The notes under the pieces were generated by a model, which did no database searches, was not told the DNA's origin, and saw nothing but the letters and a program-made list of their open reading frames with translations. From Marthasterias glacialis (lineage: Eukaryota > Echinodermata > Asteroidea > Forcipulatida > Asteriidae), in NCBI GenBank assembly GCA_911728455.2, contig OU452228.1, forward strand, positions 3,348,001 through 3,412,000: a stretch of DNA of 64,000 nt, given 5' to 3'. Position 1 is the stretch's first letter. Each line of letters opens with the position of its first letter. The translations under genes were made by a program, and so were the position numbers. Positions 1 through 11,110 of the stretch are shown here, one piece after another.

Positions 1-202
1 TAACGAAAACATCATGCCCTTGAAGAAAACATTGAAGAATGGTCTTCTGTTCTGAATGGAAATCGTCAATTTGGAGTTTGTCTGCGGCATAATTCAGACA
101 ACCAATTAATTCTCGGTCCGACCATGGTCCGACACTGTCGAAGCTGCCATGATGTTCACGATGTAAACAGCGTATAACCATGGTATAACACAGTGTGTGC
201 AT
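1..202 (-). pseudogene. RecQ-like helicase N-terminal fragment, cut by window edge
   Basis: This minus-strand reading frame starts at an ATG at 200-202 and runs off the left edge. It is the near-identical copy of the fragment at 46863-47156, whose product contains the order typical of the start of RecQ/DEAD-type helicases: a residue pattern FHSEQ, then DVFVNLPTG. The part holding the ATP-binding loop lies left of position 1 and is not visible. With a duplicate elsewhere in the window and no downstream helicase domain seen, I treat it as a repeat-borne fragment, not a host gene. Confidence 0.4.
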
Positions 203-725
203 ATGTGTACATCGTACATGTACATGTTTAACACAGTCGTCATGGATTGCATGCTAGCTAGCATAGCAGCAGTAATTATGCAGCCTTGTAGTTCAGGTCA
301 ATAGGTCATTCTCAATCGCGCCTGTGAAGGGCCAATGTTTAGAATGAAACGCCCACATCCTGCATAAGCGCTTTTCTTGGATTTCCAAGAAAATATAAAG
401 AAACACATAAGCTTTCAGTTACAAACCGTTCGAGGCTGTTGTTTTACTCACGCGTACGAGGTTGAAAGAACAACCGTACTCACGACTTCGCTATCCTGTT
501 CTCGCTGTACAATGTATGTACAAGTACATGTACATGTAATAAACATGTAAATATACACTGTCTATGCACTGCAGTTGTTGCCGAATCGTGCCGCACCGGG
601 CCGGGGTACACTACGCCAACAGACTTGAATCAAGGCTATACTTTTTGTTGTTCTTCTTTCCATCTTCTCATTCAGAAGATCGGGTAATTCATCTTTAGGT
701 TTGTCTGTCTGAAACTGCAGTAATT
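1..725. repeat. Segmental duplication copy 1, left part
   Basis: This block matches 46956-47679 almost base for base; I saw only a few substitutions. The match stops abruptly at the Helentron-like insertion and resumes at 5142. It holds the RecQ-like fragment and otherwise intronic sequence downstream of the BEN-1 BEN exon. The duplication runs off the left window edge, so its full extent is unknown. Confidence 0.93.
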
Positions 726-840
726 AGCTGTTCCGACTTAGCAGTCGGAACAGGTTTTGTTTTTCTTGGGATTATTATTTTTCTTATTATTATTAGCTGT
801 TCCGACTTCGCAGTCGGAACAGGTTTTGTTTTTCTTCTGA

Positions 841-846
841 TTATTA

Positions 847-883
<37 letters not shown>
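841..883. repeat. (ATT)n microsatellite
   Basis: A run of about fourteen TTA/ATT triplets near the left end of the Helentron-like element, immediately after its second terminal hairpin. The minus strand of this run gives a poly-isoleucine open frame that is not a gene. Confidence 0.95.
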
Positions 884-884
<1 letters not shown>

Positions 885-1513
885 CATTTGTTTCTGTCAA
901 AAACACCATAGCATTTGTACACGTTTTTGTTCGTCCCTAATCTTAGAATGTGTAAGTATGACAAACTCAAATCTTAAACTGAATTGAAGTTTAGGACATG
1001 AAGTTATCATAAAATAAAATTTTTCATTAATTAGCCGAGTTATAATGACATGAATATTTAATTAGGCAATCTTTTAAACACCATATCTCAAGAAGTATAC
1101 GTCCGATCGTCAAATTTTTTTCAGTTCTAAACTTACTTTATAATGTAGATGTGCACTGTAGCATATTTGTGTATGTTAACGTCATCATGACGTCATTTAT
1201 AACAGATTTAATATTTGTGTACAAAACACATGAAACAATTTTCTAAATTTGATCAAGTCCTAACACTTTCTCTGCGACCGACGTATTGTGTTTTCTGTAA
1301 AGGCGGGGGCTTTTTATGGTAACAGACTTATACAAGTCTAATCAGGCACGATTCCGATCGAGTATTAACATTTGATTCCTAACGGACTTCCGGGCCCACG
1401 TTATTGTAACGAAGATTGCTCGTCGTTGACAAGTTCGAGATGGTTCTGGACTACGGAAAACAATGTTTCTAAATTCCAACCGGTCTTCCGGGCCAACGTA
1501 TTTGTATAGACCA
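885..1513 (+). repeat. Internal direct repeat a of the Helentron-like element
   Basis: This segment recurs at about 3495-4133 with a few percent difference, a spacing near 2610 bp. In the second copy it is joined directly to the block that here begins near 2488, at the sequence tatag/gcgggg. The 975-bp stretch 1513-2487 is therefore missing from (or was added relative to) the second copy. That stretch carries an imperfect inverted repeat, 1503-1590 against about 1750-1845. Confidence 0.85.
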
Positions 1514-2487
1514 TGTGACCCTTGTTTACAAAAGAGTGACCTTGTACATTCCAGGGCAATTACTGGCAGGCAAGATACTGCATGGGACATATGAGAAATT
1601 TTACATTTTGTATCATAATTTCCACATAAATTCAATGGCTATTAAAATGAGAGCTCAACTAGTTGTGAGATGTGCCCCTTTCCTTCATATCCAAAGTTGA
1701 TGACAATCGGACAGTGCAATCTCCATAAAATGAAAGATTTAAAGTATTTTCTCATTGAGCCGTGTACAAATCCTGCCTGCAGGAAGTCCAGGTTCTGTGG
1801 CTCTTTTGTAAACATGTGATGTCACAGGTAACATGGTCTATAGGATTTTTTGGTTCAGAAGATTGAGATCGCACACGGTTAACCGCCGTGCTGCACCAGC
1901 AGACGACCGTGCATAAACTCCGCCAGAGATTTAAAGCTTCTGAACGGGCCAAACTTCTGTGAAGATCTGGTACAGAGCTACGACATTAACGGACGTCCGC
2001 TGTTGATTCGAATTATTATAATGCCAGATAGTACAACTTCAGACGTTTGCAGCAACTTTTTTGCAGTTCACTATTGTACTTTCTGTCAACGCCGTATTGT
2101 ATTTGTCCACGATTTTTGTTCATGCCTAATCTTAAAATTGGTAAGTATGACAAACTAAAATCCTATATAAAATTCAAGCTAAGAACATGAAGTTATCACT
2201 ACATGTCAATTTGCAAACATAAATACTTTAACCAAGAGTTATTCCAGACCATAACAATTCATCAAAGCACAACGTAATTTCACTTTAATTAACCGTTAAT
2301 TGTTCAATCTGAGCACCATTGGTAGATCTGGAACGCTGTGTGGATTGCGCCGCTTTTCGCCGCTCAGAGTTGATAGCAAAGTTGTACAAAAGTGCGCACT
2401 CGCCTGTTTTTCACATGTAAATCCAATGAGGAATTTGGGTGTTGCGAACCTGTACAGGTTTTTCTGGGGAAAACTGCAAATATAAAT

Positions 2488-3345
2488 GCGGCGGGGTGGC
2501 GCTATCTCTTGGCGTTTAAAACTTCATATGGTGTTCTCAGATGTTAGTTTGGCTTTTATTGTGACTGCTCATGTGCTATAGCGCCCTCTATCGGTAGATG
2601 TTTTTCTACATGAAACTTACTGAATCTTTGAATTTTTAGGGTTTTTGTTCAAAGGCATCGCATAGAAATAAAACTTATACCATCTTGTAAATAACAAAAA
2701 CTCATAGTAAGGCAAACATGTTTTCGTCATCGTGACGTCACCAGGTATCAAGTTACATTAATTCAAAGTTTAATAGTGAAAAAATCATATCTCCCGAAGT
2801 ACATATCGTAGAATCATAATCTTTGTGCCATTTTAAAGCTTAGAGCACGAGTGACATTTTACTTAGACATATGACCCCAATTTGACCTTTCCTTCCGGTC
2901 CAAACAGGATGTTCAAAAGTTTAAAACGTCATATCTCTTGAAGTAAATTCCATAAAGTCGTAATCTTTGTGTTGTTATATAGCTTACATCATATGTGACA
3001 TTTGATTTACAGGCGTGACCCCACTTTGACATTTACTTCCGGTCCAAACAGGAAGTTCAAAATTTCAAAATGTCACATCTTATGTGCAAAATGTCGTAGA
3101 GTCATAATCTTTGTTCCATTTGTAGCTTACATCATATGTGACATTTGGTTATTAGCATGACCCCACTTTGACCTTTACTTCCGGCCCAAACAGGAAGCTC
3201 TACATTTAAAAAATGCATATCTCCTGTGCCAAATGTCCTAAAGTCATAATCTTTGTACCATTTGTAGCTTACATCACATGTGGCATTTGACCACACTATG
3301 ACCTTTACTTCCGTTTGAAACAAGATGCTCATAATTTAAGTCTGA
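2488..3345 (+). repeat. Internal direct repeat b with four ~140-bp subunits
   Basis: This segment recurs at 4134-4985. From about 2790 it is made of four diverged units of roughly 140 bp. Each contains a 'catatctc' start, 'cataatctttgt' in the middle and a closing tgacctttacttccgg followed by ccaaacaggaagttc. The units are non-coding and have drifted apart by substitutions. The closing block contains an ETS-like CTTCCGG and a TGACCTTT nuclear-receptor-like half site; regulatory function is only a possibility. Confidence 0.82.
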
Positions 3346-3494
3346 TGAACGATCTACAGACTTGCAATGAAGGTTGCGTTCAGAAACATCAACTCCAATC
3401 ATCACTTCCATGGTATGGACCCAATTATTGTAGTAAACCAAACAAACTCGGAACAGCTTTGTGATTGTTGATTACAATCACATTATATCTAGTT

Positions 3495-4985
3495 ATACAT
3501 TTGTTTCTGTCTCAAAATCCCATAGCATTTGTACACGTTTTTGTTCGTCCCTAATCTTAGAATGAGTAAGTATGACAAACTCAAATCCTGTACTAAATTG
3601 AAGCTTAGGACATGAAGTTATCATAAAATAAATTTGGTTGAAATTTTTAATTAATTAGCCGAGTTATAATGGCATGAATATTTAATTAGGCAATCTTTTA
3701 AACACCATATCTCAAGAAGTATACGTCCGATCGTCAATTTTTTTTCAGTTCTAAACTTACTTTATAATGTAGATGTGCACTGTAGCATATTTGTGTATGT
3801 CACGTCATCATGATGTCATTTATAACAGATTTAATATTTGTGTACAAAACACATGAAACAATTTTCTAAATTTGATCAAGTCCTAACACTTTCTCTGCGA
3901 CCGACGTATTGTGTTTTCTGTAAAGGCGGGGGCTTTTTATGGTAACAGACTTATGAAAGTCTAATCAGGCAAGATTCCGATCGAGTATTAACATTTGATT
4001 CCTAACGGACTTCCGGGCCCACGTTATTGCAACGAAGATTTCTCGTGGTTGATAAGTTCGAGATGGTTCTAGACTACGGAAAATAATGTTTCTAAATTCC
4101 AACCGGTCTTCCGGGCCAACGTATTTGTATAGGCGGGGTAGCGCTATCTCTTAGTGTTTAAAACTTCATATGGTGTTCTCAGATGTTAGTTTGGCTTTTA
4201 TTGTGACTGCTCATATGCTATAGCGCCCTCTATCGGTAGATGTTTTTCTACATGAAACTTGCTGAATCTTAGATTTTTTAGGGTTTTTGTTCAAAGGCAT
4301 CGCATAGAAATAAACTTTATACCATCTTGTAAATAAAAAAAAATCATAGTAAGGCAAACATGTTTTCGTCATCGTGACGTCACCAGGTATCAAGTTACAT
4401 TAATTCAAAGTTTAATAGTGAAAAAATCATATCTCCCGAAGTACATATTGTAGAATCATAATCTTTGTGCCATTTTAAAGCTTAGAGCACGAGTGACATT
4501 TTACTTTGACATATGTCCCCAATTTGACCTTTCCTTCCGGTCCAAACAGGATGTTCAAAAGTTTAAAACGTCATATCTCTTGAAGTAAATTCCATAAAGT
4601 CGTAATCTTTGTGTTGTTATATAGCTTACAGCATATGTCACATTTGATTTACAGGCGTGACCCCACTTTGACCTTTACTTCCGGTCCAAACAGGAAGTTC
4701 AAAATTTCAAAATGTCACATCTTATGTGCAAAATGTCGTAGAGTCATAATCTTTATTCCATTTGTAGCTTACGTCATATGTGACATTTGGTTATTAGCAT
4801 GACCCCACTTTGACCTTTACTTCCGGCCCAAACAGGAAGCTCTAAATTTAAAAAATGCATATCTCCTGTGCCAAATGTCCTAGAGTCATAATCTTTGAAC
4901 CATTTGTAGCTTACATCACATGTGACATTTTGCTATTAAGCATGACCACACTATGACCTTTACTTCCGTTTGAAACAGGATACTC
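3495..4985 (+). repeat. Second copy of internal repeats a + b, fused
   Basis: This is the tandem partner of 885-1513 and 2488-3345 within the Helentron-like element, lacking the 975-bp middle segment. Together the two copies make up most of the element, which explains its length without any gene. Confidence 0.85.
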
Positions 4986-5141
4986 ATAATTAAAGTCTGA
5001 CGAACGATCTGCATACTTGCAATGAAGGTTGCATTCAGAAACTGTAACATAGCCAAATCAAGTGACAAGGTACAAGATACAAAGACGAAACAATCGGAAC
5101 AGCTATGATTTTGTCCTAGAGACAAAATCTTAATGTCTAGT

Positions 5142-5786
5142 TGTTTATGAATTTGTGTTCAACTCTAAACCAGTGAAATTGGATACACATACCTTTCATA
5201 GCCTTGACCTTCTGGGGACTTAAGGGAGCCCTGGCTTCGCGTGTTGATTTGTATCGGGGACACACTTGTCCCCCAAACTGCCACAGCCAGACCTTTGACG
5301 AAGAGTGAATGCTTTTTCTGGCATTGCAGTGCATCCCACTGGATAGATGTCAAGCTGATCCCAGCACCAATTGAAATCTGTGAGTAAAAACCACAATTTA
5401 TGTACACATATGCACTATACATTTACATGTATACAACTGGCAGTCTCCTTCACTCTTAGAAAATTTGACATCAAAATCGTGGTGCATTGAATTACCTGCT
5501 CAGGTATATGTACTATGTTTTGTATTCTGTAATTTAATGTTAAGTTTGAATTAGCGAAGACTTTAGTAAGGGTAGACTTTCCCTTTAAATTTTCTTTTAA
5601 ACATGCACTTAAAACAACAAAAAACTTCTTACCATTCCATCCTCTTCAACATAATTGGAGGCTTGTGAGATACTAGCTTCACTATCTTCATGAGAAACAA
5701 CCAGCTCCTCGGATCGTTGTTTTGCTGGTTGCTTTTTAGACACGACTGAAACAATATTTCCAAAACAGGGTACATAACTTTTCAAG
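5142..5786. repeat. Segmental duplication copy 1, right part
   Basis: This matches 47678-48343. It contains two BEN-1 exons. The most important difference is a 32-bp deletion in this copy, within the BEN exon, between acactt and gtccccc near 5268. Homology ends at about 5786: copy 2 runs into a CCATGG array, copy 1 into unique sequence before the Gypsy element. Confidence 0.93.
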
Positions 5787-5971
5787 CATAAAAAAATTGC
5801 ATGTTGTCTTCTGGGTATGGTGAAAATGGAATTCATTAATATTTCGAGTCAAGGATTTCAGCATGTCAGCTCTTTGTGGAACGGGAATGTTGTGGTTAAA
5901 AAAGAATTAATTTATAATAAAATCCACATCGGGAAAACATTGAATTGAGTGAAACCTTTACCTTTTTCATA

Positions 5972-8900
5972 TTAAATCAGGTGGTAAAGATTTTTGCCAT
6001 CTTGAGCAGAATGAGTTGGAGTTACATGTATGGGCACAGAATGTGTGTCATTAGAAACATCTAAATGGGCACATTTAAGGCGATCAATACTGATAGTGTC
6101 TTTGCGATTGTTCAGTTCAATGACAAAATGTTTGTCTGAGCGACTTAAAACCCTGAAAGGTCCGTCGTACGGTTGTTGAAGAGGTTTCCGTACTGAGTCA
6201 CGGCGAACAAAAACATGAGTACAGGTATGCAAATCATTTGGGACATTAATGTGAGCGCGTTGTTGAGGACGGTTCAAAGGTGGTTGGAGACAGTTCATTG
6301 CGCGTTGTAAACGATGAACATAGGCACTAGGATCCAAAGTATAAATATCAGGGCTCTCAAAAAATTGTCCAGGCAAGCGAAGAGTTGTGCCATATACACG
6401 CTCGGCGACACTGTGACCAAAGTCTGACTTGACTGCAGTGCGAATTCCAAGGAGCACTAGCGGTAATGTGTCAGTCCAGTTGGTTGGATCAACTCGTGCT
6501 TTAAGGGATGTTTTCAGTTGCCTATGGAAACGTTCGACGAGGCCATTTGCAATGGGATGGTAAGATGTGGTGCGTATGCGTTGAGTACCAAGCAGATTAG
6601 TGAGGGCACGAAAAAGTGCAGATTCAAATTGAGCACCACGATCAGTTGTTATGATGGATGGAACTCCGAATGAGGCGACCCATCGAGATACAAAGGCATG
6701 AGCAACTGTTTCAGCTGTAATGTCACTTAGTGGGATGGCTTCAGGCCACCGTGTAAAACGATCAATGCAGGTTAGCATGTAGGCGTGTCCATTGGATGGT
6801 GGTAGTGGGCCAACAAGATCAATGTGGACATGTGAAAAGCGAGCCTCCGGTGAAGAAAATTGAGAGAGGGGTGCAAAGGTGTGGCGATGAACCTTTGCTC
6901 GCTGGCATTGAATGCATGATTTTGCCCACTGTCTGACATCGCGGTTGATAGATGGCCAAACATAGCGATCTGTGAGTAGGCGTTGCGTAGCGCGAACTCC
7001 AGGGTGTGACAGGGAGTGGAGTGAATCAAATACTGTACGTCGTAATTCTGCTGGAACAAAGGGACGTGGGTTTCCAGTAGAAATGTCACAAATTAAAGTT
7101 GTGTCGCATGATGGGAGAGGCACTTCCTTGAAAGTCAAGGAGGACGACGATGATGAGCGAAGTTGCTTTAGCTCATCACTGTCTTTCTGTAATACGGCCA
7201 TTTTGTTGAAGTCAATGTGAGAACTATTCGTGTGAAGGGTGTTAAGTTCTACACGAGATAGTGCGTCCGCTGCGGGGTTATCTCCACCTTTCACATGTCT
7301 TATATCAGAGGTAAACTGAGATACAAAATCAAGATGGCGAATTTCGCGAGGGGAGTGGCGGTTGGTTGTGGTGCTGAGTGTGAATGTGAGCGGTTTGTGG
7401 TCAGTGAGAATGAAGAAATTGCGTCCCTCAAGTGAGTGCTGAAAATGGCGTATGACGAGGTATATTGCCAAAAGTTCACGACCAAAGGTGCTGTAACGAG
7501 TCTCTGCAGGTTGTAGGCGTTTGGAAAAGAATGCGACTGGTTGCCAAGTATCTTGGACTCGTTGTTGAAGTACTGCTCCCACTGCAACATCCGAAGCATC
7601 TGTCATGACGCACAACGGTGCATCTGGCTTTGGATGAGCAAGGAGAGTAGCATTGGCGAGGGCATCTTTGATAGCATGGAATGAATTAATGGCAGTGTCA
7701 TTCCAGGTGAGTGGTGCTGACTTCTTCCCTGCGTTAGAGAGTAGGTCAGTGAGTGGTTGGAGAATTTGTGCACAACGAGGAACAAAACGACGGTAGAAGT
7801 TAACGAGGCCGAGAAATTCTCGCAGTTTGGTGAGAGTTGTTGGTTGTGGAAATTCACGAATAGCACTAACCTTTCCAGCGAGTGGGTGCACTCCGTGACG
7901 GTCAACTTGATGGCCAAGGAATTCCAGTGACTCTAAACCGAACACACATTTGGTGGGGTTGATAATGATGCCATATTGGTTGAGGCGTTCAAAGAGCAGA
8001 CGCAGGTGCATTTGATGTTGTTCAGTGTCTGAACTAGCGATTAGAAGATCGTCGATATATGCATAGCAAAAGTCCAAACCTCCCGTGACTTCGTCAATAA
8101 AACGTTGAAATGTTTGGGCAGCATTGCGTAATCCAAACGGCATGCTTACAAACTCATAGAGTCCGAATGGAGTGGTGATGGCTGTTTTTGAGATGTCCTC
8201 CGGTGCTACAGGAATTTGATGGTACGCCCTGACGAGGTCGATTTTGGAAAATACAGTTGCACCATGAAGAGATACTGTAAAATCTTGTATGTGGGGGACT
8301 GGGTATCGGTCCGGTACCGTGGATTGGTTCAGTGCTCGATAGTCCCCACATGGTCGCCAATCACCGGGTTGCTTTTTGGGAACCATGTGAAGCGGGGAGG
8401 ACCAGTTACTGCTTGATGGTCGCACAATGCCCAAGTCCATCATGTGTTGAAATTCGTTTTTAGCAACATGAAGTCGGTCTAGGGCAAGACGACGAGGACG
8501 AGCCGCTGTTGGTGGACCCGTGGTGACAATGTGATGCTTGACACTGTGTTTGACAGGGGTCTCACGTTGGATTGGGCGAACGATGTCAGGATAGTCCTTT
8601 AAAATGTTCGCAAAATGTGATGGAGTTGGGGCTATGAGGACGGGGCTGAGTGATGGCATAGTCGATGCTTTTCCAATAACACTCAAATGTGTAGTAGCAT
8701 CGACTAATCGGCAATGGCGGACGTCAACCAGGAAATTAAAATATCGAAGGAAATCGGCACCTATAATTGCATGTTGGACATCGGCGACAATAAAAACCCA
8801 GCGGCATGGCCGCCGGATCCCAATGTCAAGAGTCAGTGACCTTTCACCGTAAGTAGCAATCTTGGATGCATTTGCTGCTTGAAGGTCATGTCCATGTTGA

Positions 8901-9042
8901 CGATGGGTGCGTTCGTGTGATGTAGGAGGGATGACACTCACCTCAGCTCCTGTATCGATGAGGAATTGTTGTTTTGTTGCACGGTCTGTGACATAAAATA
9001 GGCGAGTTGAGGAGGAGGAACGGCCGGCAGAGCTAGTCGCCT
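5972..9042 (-). CDS. pol: Gypsy pol polyprotein (protease, RT, RNase H, integrase)
   Basis: Retroelement polyprotein. The frame is open upstream of the first ATG (8941): the aspartic protease motif IDTGAEVSV is read just before it (catalytic Asp codon at 8954-8956). The frame overlaps the end of gag in the -1 register, so expression by frameshifting is likely and the ATG at 8941 is not the real start. Counting from that ATG, the reverse transcriptase has YAYIDD at about 293-298, RNase H begins with TDAS near 447, and the integrase zinc region (H...CIQC) lies at about 645-679. The integrase triad is D708, D767 and E803, the last two separated by 35 residues as expected. There are no stops in 989 codons, the usual length for the family. 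No envelope gene follows. Confidence 0.95.
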
Positions 9043-9842
9043 CTACTTGCCGGCGTGATCGTTTCCCTGGTTACTGGTTGTGGAGAAGGTACATGGTTGT
9101 TGGCATTTGCGAGCCGCTGTACCGAATGTTTGATGATACCAACACTGGGAATCCTGTGAGCTGGAAGGGTTGACGTTGCGCTGGTTGCGTGGTTGATGAC
9201 TGTGGCTGCGGCCGTGGCTGCGTCCCCGGGTGGTGAGCGTGGAGACCAGTGAAGTTAGAGCTGCAACTTCAGCCCGCAGTTGTTGAGTTTCCGTCGGAGC
9301 GGGAGCCTCAACGACAGCAATGGGTGCCATGGGGAACGGTGTCTGGGCAGGGGAAACTTCCACGATCTTGTCAGCTAGTTTTGCCAGCTGATTGATGTCA
9401 ACATCCTCCGTTGTGGATGCCAGGATGAGTTGGGCGTTAGTGGGAAGCTTTTGTAGGAAGAGTTGTTTCATGATTGATGGCTCAAGTGTCCGATCCCCAA
9501 GGAGCTGGTGCATCTTGCGGAGGAATTGCGACGGTTTCCTGTCTCCCAGCTCTTCTGTGGTAAAGAGTTGGTTCAGCCGTTTTTTCTCAGACAGAGATGT
9601 GCGCTGAACAAGCTCCGACTTCAATTTGGTGTAGGGATTCTGGTCAGGTGGATTTATTAAAATGTCTCTCACCTCCTGAGCAATTGACGGCTGTAGTGAT
9701 GCCACAACATAAGCATACTTTGTAGCCTCCGATTTTATCCCCCGGGTGGTGAATTGGGCCTCGACTTGAGTGAACTATATTGCAGGGTCGCTTGGCCAGT
9801 ATGGGGGAAGTTTCAGGTTGATTGTTGCTGCTACCGGAGGCT
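9043..9842 (-). pseudogene. gag: Gypsy gag, interrupted by an amber codon
   Basis: The 220-residue open part (9705-9043) ends in a nucleocapsid-like CWYHQTFG...C..PC knuckle after an Arg/Ser/His-rich stretch. Its N-terminal half has the QEVRDIL and FLRKMHQLLGD patterns I associate with Gypsy capsid. Reading upstream in the same frame, the conserved start of this capsid type (LPPYWPSDPA) is visible, but a TAG at 9775-9777 stands where the family usually has tryptophan. The gag start beyond about 9842 is lost. The gag stop at 9043-9045 overlaps the pol frame. Confidence 0.85.
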
Positions 9843-10790
9843 GAATTGGAGGCTACCGGAGGCTGAAATTACCTATAGGGGCTCAGGGCAGAGAAAGCAA
9901 TTTGTTATTTTCTTATAAATGACCAAACAGAACAAGCAAAAAAATGTCATGGGTTTTATACTAATTGTAAAATGCCTCCGGCTTCAATCCTATAGTTTGA
10001 AATGAATCTAATTATAGTCAAGTCATCATGGATAGTCCACCGTACCTTTAATTCTGCTGCCCAAAAGATGGAGAAACTTTTGATTTTGATCTTCCCATAG
10101 CTTACCTTGTGTTTTTTCACTCAGAGTCTTTAATAGCTGTTGTTGGAGGTCTTTATTTAAGTTTTGCAACTCAAGAACTGATGTCTTGAGTTTCTTATTT
10201 TCCTGCTCCAGCTCGCTGTTCTTGGCGTGTACCTCCTTGTGCTTTCTTTTTGATCTCTGCAACTTCGAGACACAATCACTGTGTTCACAAGTGGTCATTG
10301 GCTGATCTTCTGAAGGGAAGAGGGGCGACGCCTTCTTTTTGGCCATCTTCTCCGATATTATGGACTTTAAGCTCTTTTGCCTAGAAGCTATTTGGTCCCG
10401 TTTTTGCTCTTTCTACAATTTAAATTAAATTTAAACAAAGCTTGACATTATAAATGGTGGTAACCAAAAGCTTTCTGTGCAAGCAGTGTCATGTCGACCC
10501 TGATGACCATTTGCATAACATAAGGGGTGGGTGCATACTGCATTCCACTTAATTAGAAAGCATATCGTCAGAAAGGTTAGCAATTAAATCAAGGGAACCG
10601 ATTATAAGTGAAACAACAATGTATTTCTATTATTAATTTGTTTTCTTAAAATCTTATTGATGATGTTTTTAGTTTAAGTGTTCTAAATTGATTCATTACA
10701 CATTAAAGATAAAATCCTAAAGTTCTTAGAATGTGTGTCATGATTTTTGAAAGTGGTAAATGTGGTAAAAGTCTGACAAAACAGTCTTAA

Positions 10791-11002
10791 GCCGTGTTCA
10801 AGATCTCGCTTGCACTGGACCTTTCGGCTCGGTTAAACTAACCTGGTCAATTTAACCGGGCAGAAGTGGTTAAACTACCCAGTCGGGTCAGGTAAGTTAC
10901 AAGGGAGGACAACTTCCTGGGCTGCTCGCAATGGACTTAAAATGGTTAAGTTGCCCATTTGATCGGTTAGTTTACCCAAAATAAGTCCAATGCGAACACG
11001 GC
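10791..11002. mobile_element. Harbinger-like MITE, 212 bp
   Basis: The ends are inverted repeats: gccgtgttc at the left and gaacacggc at the right, with further pairing inside (cactggac / gtccaatg). It is flanked by TAA on both sides (10788-10790, 11003-11005). A 3-bp TWA/TAA duplication is typical of PIF/Harbinger MITEs. It lies in a BEN-1 intron. Confidence 0.62.
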
Positions 11003-11042
11003 TAATAATAAAGTATCACATCAGTGATTTGCTACGAGTAGT

Positions 11043-11110
11043 ACATAGGATTGTCTTGCAACCCTCCAGTCTGCAACCATCGGGGGATGGAGGGTTCTGA
11101 TTATCGCAAC
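11043..11110. repeat. Decayed foldback repeat, relative of 15020-15090
   Basis: It contains caaccctccagtctgc...ggatggagggttctgatt and the terminal gattatcgcaacta shared with the perfect 71-bp foldback element at 15020-15090. One arm is eroded and no clear target duplication remains. Confidence 0.5.

Larger units (their letters stand above)
725..5141. mobile_element. Non-autonomous Helentron/Helitron-like insertion, 4417 bp
   Basis: The undisturbed duplicate at 47675-47680 shows the empty site, so the ends are defined by comparison: cagtaatt then gtttatg there, against cagtaatt-agctgttcc and gtctag-ttgtttatg here. There is no target duplication beyond a shared TT, which fits insertion between T and T (Helentron) or A and T (Helitron). 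The right end reads CTAG and is preceded about 9 nt upstream by a hairpin (attttgtc/gacaaaat, 5109-5129). The left end begins with the inverted repeat agctgttccga, matched in reverse by cggaacagct about 50 nt before the right end; this asymmetric pairing is typical of Helentrons. Two strong hairpins (ctgttccgact/agtcggaacag) sit at 728-753 and near 797-822. No Rep/helicase coding sequence is visible. The 5' terminal TC of canonical Helitrons is absent. Confidence 0.72.
5960..9850 (-). mobile_element. Gypsy-type retroelement, gag-pol body without visible LTRs
   Basis: A gag-protease-RT-RNase H-integrase order identifies a Ty3/Gypsy element lying in the same orientation as BEN-1, inside one of its introns. 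I compared the sequences flanking gag (9850-10020) and pol (5790-5970) and saw no direct repeat, so both LTRs and the start of gag appear to be missing. Pol is uninterrupted while gag has an amber codon. The element therefore cannot move by itself as read here, though its pol looks young. Confidence 0.9.

Noticed and set aside
695..970. Poly-isoleucine ORF on the minus strand
   Set aside because: It is a translation of an (ATT)n microsatellite and terminal hairpins of the Helentron-like element.
8941..8941. ATG at 8941 as the start of pol
   Set aside because: The protease active-site motif lies just upstream in the same open frame, so the ATG is internal.
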